Positions 1-6,018 of a stretch of 26,599 nt of DNA are shown here, piece by piece; position 1 is the first letter of the stretch, and each line of letters begins with the position of its first letter. A program made the translations under genes and the position numbers. The stretch comes from an uncultured Eubacterium sp. (GTDB lineage: Bacteria > Bacillota > Clostridia > Peptostreptococcales > Anaerovoracaceae). The stretch is taken from the NCBI GenBank assembly GCA_900543485.1, contig UQRM01000029.1:1-26599 (forward strand), read 5' to 3'. The notes under the pieces were generated by a model, which did not search any database, was not told the DNA's origin, and was given only the letters and a program-made list of their open reading frames with translations.

Positions 1-838
1 AATCCGCTTGTAACGCCAGTCGGCTGCTGATGCCGGAGAGTGTCTCTTCATTCGCTGTACACAGATACATTCCCGGCGCGCCGCATTTCAGGAGAAGGAC
101 CTTCGCTCCCATCTCCATGCACTGTCTGGCCACCGGACGGATATCCTCCTCCACAGAGAGGACTTCCGTGATATCTCCACCGGCAGCCCGTTTCTGCCAG
201 GAATCATACCGTTTTCGGTCGATCATAAAGCACAGTTCTTCGATACTCGGCACAAAGAAATCCACATAGGGCAGCGCCCGCTCCAGAATCCCTCTCCAGT
301 CCGCTTGCCCTGCCTCGGATCCGGCATCCACCGCCGCCAGATCCAGCGACGTGGCAGCCCCGGCCTCCCGGGCCATACGAAGAACATGGACCAGCTCCGC
401 TCCGCCATCTGTGTACATGGAGCGCATCAGAGGCGGATAGCCGAAGTGAAACAGCGCCGCGTCCTTTATCCGCTCCCGGGGAATATCAGCCGCCCGGAAA
501 GTATGATTCGCGCCGGGATGATGGAGGAAAATCCGATCAATCCCGGGAATTGCCAGCACCACCGAGTAGGAAGTACTCTCCCCCTCCGCTCTGATCAGCC
601 CTTCCGCTGCGCCGTATCTTTTCAGTATCTCCATACCATTCATATATCCGCCAAAATGAAGAATATCCTCTGATTCAAACATCACTTCAAAGGCTTCTTC
701 CAATTCGCTAATTAGTGCTAAGTGCGCAAATGAGTCCCATGAATCAACATTCTTAAAGTTAAAACCTTCATTCAATTTGTTCTCACTTACATTGAAAATC
801 TCTTGAAAAACTTTCTGATATTTTTCATTGTTACTCAT
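1..838 (-). CDS. Acyl carrier protein fused in frame to a PfkB-type sugar kinase fragment (partial at window edge)
   Basis: Not a standard gene. Reading left from the ATG at 838, residues 1-75 are a complete acyl carrier protein: the phosphopantetheine site is the Ser in DSWDSF (Ser36), followed by the helix LALISELEEAFEV. At about residue 68-75 (EILKRYG) it passes without a stop into the middle of a PfkB/ribokinase-family kinase (for example FHFGYPPLMRS, SLDLAAVDA, DFFVPSIEELCFM), which lacks its N-terminal substrate and glycine motifs and runs off the window edge. The ACP half is AT-rich like its upstream neighbours; the kinase half is GC-rich and uses CGG/CGT/CCC codons. The start is supported by AAGGGAG about 9 nt upstream, and it overlaps the end of the preceding acyltransferase remnant (stop at 831-833). 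An ACP here could carry an acyl group for glycan acylation (inference). The join may be a real fusion, a deletion, or an assembly chimera. Confidence 0.75.
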   Translation of the reverse strand, partial: MSNNEKYQKVFQEIFNVSENKLNEGFNFKNVDSWDSFAHLALISELEEAFEVMFESEDILHFGGYMNGMEILKRYGAAEGLIRAEGESTSYSVVLAIPGIDRIFLHHPGANHTFRAADIPRERIKDAALFHFGYPPLMRSMYTDGGAELVHVLRMAREAGAATSLDLAAVDAGSEAGQADWRGILERALPYVDFFVPSIEELCFMIDRKRYDSWQKRAAGGDITEVLSVEEDIRPVARQCMEMGAKVLLLKCGAPGMYLCTANEETLSGISSRLALQAD

Positions 839-1374
839 GGATTTCTTCTCCCTTATTTCTTGATTCCTTATTTTTTTGATTGTACAATTCCCAGAAAACC
901 TCTACCGAAGTTTCTGACAAATCACCTTTAAATTTCTCTATCTTTATATCAGGCATGTGCCTCCACTTTTCCACAAATTCCTCGAAAAAGCAAATATACT
1001 TTGCCGACACACCAGCATGCCCCCCCCTTATATGCTTTTATTAACTAATGTGCCAGCACCTACTATAGTATTGGGCCTATCGACACATCAGGAAGAATAA
1101 TGCTATTTAATCCTATAAACACATTATCTTTAATATTGATGTACCCTATATTTTCCCTAAAATTATCTTCAGTAATGCAATTGTTGAGCATATGATAAAT
1201 AGCATCATGAGGGATCGGCATAACCCCTGTCGCAATCCACACATTATCTCCTATGGATATCAATTTGGGATATAGAGGGATTTTTCTAAACATAGCCATG
1301 TTACCTATATGACGAAGTACGCTGTATTTCTTTAAGTATCTAGCTCGTTATTTCCCTGTTCGTTGTAAACACAT
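831..1374 (-). pseudogene. Decayed hexapeptide-repeat (WbbJ/CatB-like) acyltransferase
   Basis: Pieces of one left-handed beta-helix acyltransferase lie in different frames. The first part (from about 1374) includes RARYLKKYSVLRHIG, then KLISIGDNVWIATGV, then NVFIGLNSIILPDVSIGP. After a frame change near 1071-1075 it continues NTIVGAGTLVNKSI, and after a second frame change at the G8 tract (1020-1027) it ends HAGVSAKYICFFEEFVEKW and stops at 831-833. There is also an in-frame TAA at 1348-1350, where CAA (Gln) would keep the reading frame. The three lesions imply a dead gene, unless some are sequencing errors; the G8 run is the likeliest error or slippage site. The family O- or N-acetylates sugars. 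The stop overlaps the start of the ACP, so both were translationally coupled members of the glycan operon. The longest intact piece is the 78-codon frame starting at 1299. Confidence 0.8.
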
Positions 1375-1445
1375 ACCTATACTATGTTTAATCCATTATC
1401 CTAAATCTCCATATCACTTAAAATGTAAAATTTGAATAATTAGTT

Positions 1446-2096
1446 TTAGACCTCTTCTATAATATTTCTTACAAGCATAAAACTTTCGGCATATTGGAAA
1501 TTCACCGTAGATCCCCTGTACATTGCTAGTGCCTTAATCCCTTCCTTCGATCTTGGATTTGGATAGTCCTTAATCTGTGACGAATAGCATTCCATCGCCT
1601 TAATTTTTGTGCAAAGTGTATCGGATATATCAATCCATGTATCTGGTATGAATGATCGTTCACTGCTAGGAATATTCCATCCGGTTTCTGATAATGTTTC
1701 ATACATATATACAGTTTTAACTGAGGATTCCCCGATTGGTCTTACTGCTACTAGCACACTTTCTGCAACCTCACGGTGGTCTAAATGCATATCTCCAATA
1801 AATGGGATAAAAACTATATCTGGCTTAACACTTTTTACAATCTTGTCTATCTTCCCATTTATCGCTGCTGGATCTAAATTTTTCAACTTTACTACTGGAA
1901 GGTTTAAGAAAAAAGATTTCTTCACCCCCATTACTTGATGTGCATGCTTCGCTTCTTCCTGCATCAATTTATACTTAGCCCCGCTGGTTACTTCACAAAC
2001 ATATACAGAGTGTCCCGATTCTGAATATTTACATATAGTCCCACCAACACCCAGCACCTCATCGTCATTATGTGGGGCAAATACTAGTACATTCAT
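1446..2096 (-). CDS. PIG-L/LmbE-family zinc N-deacetylase
   Basis: A 216-residue, single-domain protein of the PIG-L (LmbE-like) family, which removes N-acetyl groups from GlcNAc-type sugars using a metal-bound water. The zinc/catalytic motif PHNDDE is at residues 8-13 (family PHxDDE) and the second metal motif HLDH is at 104-107. There is no signal peptide, so it should act in the cytoplasm on a nucleotide sugar or lipid-linked sugar. It lies 9 nt downstream of the formyltransferase gene and has a GAGGG ribosome site. By context it probably deacetylates the sugar made by the dehydratase and aminotransferase, or a later intermediate, perhaps before re-acylation. The exact substrate cannot be read from the sequence. 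Length and motifs match the family well. Confidence 0.88.
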   Translation of the reverse strand: MNVLVFAPHNDDEVLGVGGTICKYSESGHSVYVCEVTSGAKYKLMQEEAKHAHQVMGVKKSFFLNLPVVKLKNLDPAAINGKIDKIVKSVKPDIVFIPFIGDMHLDHREVAESVLVAVRPIGESSVKTVYMYETLSETGWNIPSSERSFIPDTWIDISDTLCTKIKAMECYSSQIKDYPNPRSKEGIKALAMYRGSTVNFQYAESFMLVRNIIEEV

Positions 2097-2105
2097 CTTA
2101 CCCTC

Positions 2106-3005
2106 TTATTTAATCTTATGTCCTATTCTTAAAGTTACACCATCCACATTTTCATAGTCCGTAACCCTAACCAGACCATCTAATCCCAAAACATCAAACG
2201 ATCCATTATTTATTTCTGCTATTTGACCTGGAATACCGATATACTTCTTATTCTCAATGACTTCGGCTCTCCATATAATAATTTTGTATTTGCCATCGTA
2301 CATTCCAAATGCACCTGGATAGGGATGTGAAACAGCTCTAATCAACTTATGTATATCTACACATGGTGCTTTCCAATCTATCTGGCCATCTTCTGGCCTC
2401 CTGATAAGTAAATATGTTGCTTCTTTTTCATTTTGCTTCTTCGGCTCAATGGATCCAGCCATTATTTGCTTTAGTACTCTACAGGATAAACGAGAAAGTG
2501 CTGATAACATTTTTTTTCTCACATCAATAGCGTAATCCGTATCCTCAATTATATATTCTTCCTGTCCAAGGATATCGCCACTGTCCATCCCCTCATCTAT
2601 CAAAAAAAGTGTACATTTTGTCTCATGTACCCCTAGTAACATCTGCCAAACCATTGCGGCACGCCCACGGAATTTAGGGAGTGGTGTTGGATGAAAACCC
2701 ACAACACCTTTTTTAGCCAAGTCTATCATCTCCTGCGGAACCAACTGAGAAAGACCTATAACAAAAATATAGTCAGGTTGCATCCTGTGCATTATTTCTA
2801 TATTTTCCGCATCACTTATTTTTTTAAATTTTTTATACAATATTCCCTTTTCAGCCGCCAATTCATGTATTGGCGTGTAGCCAGAAACATTTGTTGAGTA
2901 TTTCTCATCGAGAGAAAAAACCATACTCACAGGGAATCCTGTCTTTATCATTTCTTCCAATACAATTCTGCTTGAGCCAACAGAGCCTATTAATATATTT
3001 CTCAT
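2106..3005 (-). CDS. Formyltransferase-like protein, probable sugar N-formyltransferase
   Basis: A 299-residue relative of methionyl-tRNA formyltransferase, the fold that moves formyl from N10-formyl-tetrahydrofolate to an amine. The N-terminal catalytic part shows GFHPTPLPKFRGRAAMVW (residues 103-120: His105, the LPKFRG loop) and DEGMDSGDIL with the catalytic Asp141. The usual Asn two residues before the His is Gly103 here. The C-terminal half has RRPEDGQIDW (about 200-210), as in the Fmt C-terminal region. It is shorter than or near Fmt length, but it sits between an initiating sugar transferase and a deacetylase with tight spacing (15 nt and 9 nt), so a nucleotide-sugar 4-amine is a better substrate guess than initiator tRNA. 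Such enzymes make formamido sugars in O-antigens. The start has GAGGGGAAG upstream. Confidence 0.85.
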   Translation of the reverse strand: MRNILIGSVGSSRIVLEEMIKTGFPVSMVFSLDEKYSTNVSGYTPIHELAAEKGILYKKFKKISDAENIEIMHRMQPDYIFVIGLSQLVPQEMIDLAKKGVVGFHPTPLPKFRGRAAMVWQMLLGVHETKCTLFLIDEGMDSGDILGQEEYIIEDTDYAIDVRKKMLSALSRLSCRVLKQIMAGSIEPKKQNEKEATYLLIRRPEDGQIDWKAPCVDIHKLIRAVSHPYPGAFGMYDGKYKIIIWRAEVIENKKYIGIPGQIAEINNGSFDVLGLDGLVRVTDYENVDGVTLRIGHKIK

Positions 3006-3020
3006 ATCAATATCTTCCCC

Positions 3021-3659
3021 TCATTTTACCCTATGCGTAATATCATAAAACGGATTTCGATGATATTTTAAGTCTTCCTCGCTAATATACTTTTCCTCTC
3101 CAAAGAGGATTACCTTTACCGTTTTTAAAATAATCTTAATATCAAGCCATATGCTGAAGTCTTTTACATATTGGCAATCATATTCAATTCTTCTAGGCCA
3201 TGACAAAAGCACATTTCCATTCACTTGTGAAATACCCGTCAGTCCCGGAGACATACTAAGCCGGAGTTCCTGCCCTTCATTGAATTCTTCAATACGCTGT
3301 GATACAATAGGTCGTGGACCAACGATACTCATGTCCCCCTTAAAAATATTGACTAATTGTGGAGTCTCATCTAGTTTCGAACGGCGCAGGAATTTGCCTA
3401 ACACGGTAATGCGATCTAAATCTTTTTCAAAAGAGAAATTTTTTTCTGCTTCTTCATCAATTTTCATTGTTCTAAATTTAAGCACCTTAAAAGGTTTAAA
3501 ATTTTTCCCTACCCTTTCTTGTTTAAAAAAAATTGGCCCCGGCATCGTAATTTTCATTAAAATTATAATCAAAAACCAAAACGGTAATAAAATGAAAATA
3601 CATGCACCACTAACAAAAATATCCAAGTACCTTTTAATTGTTAACTGAATGCTTCTCAT
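3021..3659 (-). CDS. Initiating phosphoglycosyl transferase (PglC/WcaJ-type bacterial sugar transferase)
   Basis: A 212-residue monotopic phosphoglycosyl transferase, which transfers a phospho-sugar from UDP-sugar to undecaprenyl phosphate as the first membrane step of glycan assembly. A hydrophobic re-entrant segment occupies residues about 8-36. Family motifs follow: PGPIFFKQERVGKNFKPFKVLKFRTM, with KFRTM near residue 65, then FLRRSKLDETPQL carrying the Asp-Glu catalytic pair, then GDMSIVGPRP and the SPGLTG block. Length matches the short PglC-like type without the N-terminal WbaP domain. It is the first gene after a 229-nt AT-rich gap, and base composition drops sharply at this point compared with the aminotransferase upstream. 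It probably sets the first sugar of the repeat unit built by this operon. Confidence 0.93.
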   Translation of the reverse strand: MRSIQLTIKRYLDIFVSGACIFILLPFWFLIIILMKITMPGPIFFKQERVGKNFKPFKVLKFRTMKIDEEAEKNFSFEKDLDRITVLGKFLRRSKLDETPQLVNIFKGDMSIVGPRPIVSQRIEEFNEGQELRLSMSPGLTGISQVNGNVLLSWPRRIEYDCQYVKDFSIWLDIKIILKTVKVILFGEEKYISEEDLKYHRNPFYDITHRVK

Positions 3660-3888
3660 TTACGCAATCCTCTTAATCGTCAGTCATCTTTTGCTATTTC
3701 ATATACAGTTAGTTAAAAAGAATCACTTAAAATACCATCAGATAACCTCCGTAATTCTATCCTGTTCATCAGTTCCCATTTTATTGCTATTTAACAAACA
3801 ACGTTAAAATTACCCATTCTCGTTAAAACAAAACTTTAAAATCAATCTCTCAATACTCAGTCCAATTCTCCCCTCCATACAGCATCTT
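3660..3888 (-). other. AT-rich intergenic gap inside the glycan operon
   Basis: No gene seen; the longest minus-strand frame with an ATG is only about a dozen codons. It marks the composition boundary between GC-rich genes (3889 upward) and the AT-rich block (about 640-3659). A direct repeat, CGTTAAAA, occurs at 3802-3809 and 3821-3828, 19 bp apart. No convincing -35/-10 pair or terminator was found, so readthrough from the aminotransferase is assumed. Confidence 0.5.
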
Positions 3889-5145
3889 TTACTCAAAACA
3901 TCTATGAATTATCTTGGTAATTCTTCCCTGCTCCTCCGCCGTCATCTTGTTATCGCTCGGCAGGCACAGGCCTCTATGGAAGATATCCATACCGACGTCC
4001 AGCGGCAGACCGTCTACGCCGAGGACGCGAGTTCGAGTCTCAGCAGTGCTCCCGCCTGTCTCCATCAAGCCTTCCCTCGTCACGAAGGGGCTGTCTCTGA
4101 AGATTGGCTGGGCGTGCATCGGCTTCCAGATTGGGCGGCCTTCCGTGTTGTATTCGAACAGCTTCTCCAGGATCTCCGTCGGGCAGCTTTTCCCCGGCTC
4201 AGAAACATAGGTCGCTTCCCAGTCGCTGCGGGTCTGGCTGCACATGGCGTCCTCATCTATCAGCATGCAGGACATCCAGAAGTTGGGCTCCGAAGCCTCC
4301 GCATCATAAGGATTGATGGTGGCCGGAAGGTCCTTGAAGCCTTCCCTGTATCGCTCATATATGGCTTTTTTCTGAGCTATATGCTCCTCCAGGAAGGGCA
4401 TCTGGCCTCTGACCACGCCTGCGATGATGTTGCTCATGCGATAGTTGTAGCCCAGGTCTTCGTGCTGATACCATAATACGTTTTCACGGGCCTGATTAGA
4501 CCATTTGCGCACTTTTTCCGCGGCCTCTTCATCGTCGGTGACGAACATCCCGCCTGCCGTTCCTGTGATTATCTTATTTCCATTGAAGGAAATGGCGTTG
4601 TACTTGCCAAAGGTTCCGGTCTGCCTGCCCTTATATGTAGCTCCCAGCGACTCAGCTGCGTCCTCAATGAGGGTCGCGCCGTATCTGTCGCAGATGGCTT
4701 TTATCTCATCCACCTTAGCGGGAGTGCCGTACAGATGCACCAGCACCACCACCTTTACATCAGGATATAATTGAAAAGCCTTTTCCAGTGCCGCAGGTGA
4801 CATGTTCCATGTATCGTATTCCACATCGATGAAGACAGGTGTTCCTCCTTCGTAGACTATGGGGTTGACCGATGCGCTGAAGGTCATATCGGAGCAGAAG
4901 ACCTTGTCTCCCAGCTTCACGCCCGCGACCTTTATGGCCATATGCAGCGCGGCCGTACCTGTCGCCAGAGCTACGGCGTATTTGCATCCCAGCTTTTCGC
5001 ATATGAGCCTCTCCACCTCGTTGATGTTGGCGCCTACCGTCGACATCCAGTTGGTCTCGTAAGCTTCCTTTATATATTCAAGCTCCGGCCCGTGCATGGT
5101 CGGCGAACTCAGCCATATTTTCTCTTCAAACCTTTTTATATCCAC
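3889..5145 (-). CDS. DegT/DnrJ/EryC1/StrS-family PLP sugar aminotransferase (PglE-like)
   Basis: A 418-residue PLP enzyme that puts an amino group on a keto-sugar nucleotide, using glutamate. The PLP phosphate-binding stretch ATGTAALHMAIK is at residues 61-72, the Asp that holds the pyridine nitrogen is in EDAAESLGA (161-169), and the Schiff-base Lys is K191 in SFNGNKIITG. Length is near that of bacillosamine (PglE) and perosamine aminotransferases. The start is GTG at 5145 with GGAGG five bases upstream; the gene begins 14 nt after loaP. With the CapD/PglF-type dehydratase upstream it should make a 4-amino-4,6-dideoxy-hexose nucleotide, probably UDP-4-amino-4,6-dideoxy-GlcNAc (inference). 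The gene is GC-rich, unlike the genes downstream. Confidence 0.93.
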   Translation of the reverse strand: MDIKRFEEKIWLSSPTMHGPELEYIKEAYETNWMSTVGANINEVERLICEKLGCKYAVALATGTAALHMAIKVAGVKLGDKVFCSDMTFSASVNPIVYEGGTPVFIDVEYDTWNMSPAALEKAFQLYPDVKVVVLVHLYGTPAKVDEIKAICDRYGATLIEDAAESLGATYKGRQTGTFGKYNAISFNGNKIITGTAGGMFVTDDEEAAEKVRKWSNQARENVLWYQHEDLGYNYRMSNIIAGVVRGQMPFLEEHIAQKKAIYERYREGFKDLPATINPYDAEASEPNFWMSCMLIDEDAMCSQTRSDWEATYVSEPGKSCPTEILEKLFEYNTEGRPIWKPMHAQPIFRDSPFVTREGLMETGGSTAETRTRVLGVDGLPLDVGMDIFHRGLCLPSDNKMTAEEQGRITKIIHRCFE

Positions 5146-5159
5146 TTCTGCCTCCTCTA

Positions 5160-5738
5160 CTACTCAGCAGTCTCCGATTTGTCTTCCCCGTCGCCGTTAC
5201 TTTCGTCCGGCGTTTCCTCTTTTTCCTTTTCTTCTCTCTTCTCCACAATCTCCAACCCCACCTGTGTTTCCACGGTACGGCCCAGCAAGTTCAGTTCCAG
5301 CCAGGCTTTCCGCTTATGTCTGTCTATCTTCTTTATCAGGCCTTCGTTGCCTTTCAGTGGGCCTGTCTGGATTATCACTTTGTCGTTTACGATGACACCT
5401 TTGGACATGCCGACTACTTGCTCTTCCTTGCCGAAGTCCAGCAGGAAATCCACCTCTGCCTCCGTCAGGGGCAGTATCTCGCCGTCGGCTTTGATCAGCT
5501 TCGTCAGGCCCATCACTCGCTTCAGTGCAAAGGGCAGCTTGTCTTTGGCATCGCTCACCAGGAACACGTAGCCGGGAAACAGTATCCGTCTCTCCTTGTG
5601 CCACCTGCCGTGGTAGCGCTTCATCTGCTCGTAGTAGGGGATAAAGCATTTTTCCAGTATCTCCGGCTCGATGAGCTTCTCGCACTGGAGCTTGATCTCT
5701 TCCTCGTTTCCCGTACGGACTTGTATCACATACCACAT
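5160..5738 (-). CDS. loaP: LoaP-type NusG paralogue (processive antiterminator)
   Basis: A 192-residue NusG-family protein. The NGN domain starts MWYVIQVRTGNEEEI and includes KERRILFPGYVFL, typical of the specialised paralogues; a KOW domain follows around residues 120-165 (DKVIIQTGPLKGNEGLIKK). It ends with a charged, Glu/Asp-rich tail. NusG paralogues bind RNA polymerase and let it run through terminators in long biosynthetic operons; the LoaP group does this in Firmicutes polysaccharide and antibiotic loci by recognising a structured RNA leader. The start is the ATG at 5738 with AAAGGAGA upstream. A longer frame reaches 6008 but lacks family similarity. Its position, second large gene in a glycan operon after a 280-nt structured gap, fits that role. 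Confidence 0.9.
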   Translation of the reverse strand: MWYVIQVRTGNEEEIKLQCEKLIEPEILEKCFIPYYEQMKRYHGRWHKERRILFPGYVFLVSDAKDKLPFALKRVMGLTKLIKADGEILPLTEAEVDFLLDFGKEEQVVGMSKGVIVNDKVIIQTGPLKGNEGLIKKIDRHKRKAWLELNLLGRTVETQVGLEIVEKREEKEKEETPDESNGDGEDKSETAE

Positions 5739-5839
5739 AACGGATCTCCTTTCCGGTTTCCGGTCTGTCTTCGGGCTTTCGCAGGGGCCAGTGGTCTTGG
5801 GCTGCCCGGCCTGTCGGGGCCAGACTCCATTCAAACTAT

Positions 5840-5881
5840 CCGGCTCGCAGGAGCCGGCATCCCATTCGGTCATATACCGAA
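5840..5881 (-). promoter_or_regulatory. Tandem (dual) RNA hairpins upstream of loaP
   Basis: Read on the minus strand, two perfect hairpins follow each other. The first is TTCGGT-ATATG-ACCGAA (5881 to 5865). Seven bases later comes CCGGCTC-CTGC-GAGCCGG (5857 to 5840). They lie about 100 nt before the loaP start. LoaP proteins are known to recognise hairpin structures in the leaders of the operons they control, so this is a candidate recruitment element. That is inference; no consensus was tested. Confidence 0.5.
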
Positions 5882-5916
5882 CGCTGCCCCCCCCGCAAAA
5901 GGGCGTGCTTCGCCAT

Positions 5917-5963
5917 CCCAGCTCTGCGCGTCTTTTAAAAACCAGCAATCGCGCAAAGCTGGG
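5917..5963 (-). promoter_or_regulatory. Mutually exclusive terminator / long-hairpin structure in the gap between the dehydratase and loaP
   Basis: On the minus strand CCAGC (5962-5958) can pair with GCTGG (5946-5942), followed directly by TTTTT (5941-5937): a short intrinsic-terminator-like hairpin. The same left arm can instead form a 14-bp stem, CCCAGCTTTGCGCG with CGCGCAGAGCTGGG (5963-5950 with 5930-5917, one U-G wobble), burying the U-run in its loop. Two competing folds around a U-tract look like an attenuator. The position, 55 nt after the dehydratase stop and before loaP, would set expression of all downstream genes. Confidence 0.5.
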
Positions 5964-6018
5964 TCTGTATCTTGCCCTTATGACACCCTGCGACCTCAAA
6001 CGCGGCAAAGCGACGATT

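Noticed and set aside
5739..6008. N-terminal extension of loaP to 6008 (282-residue frame)
   Set aside because: The added part has no NusG similarity and covers hairpins; a strong ribosome site precedes the ATG at 5738 where the NGN domain begins.
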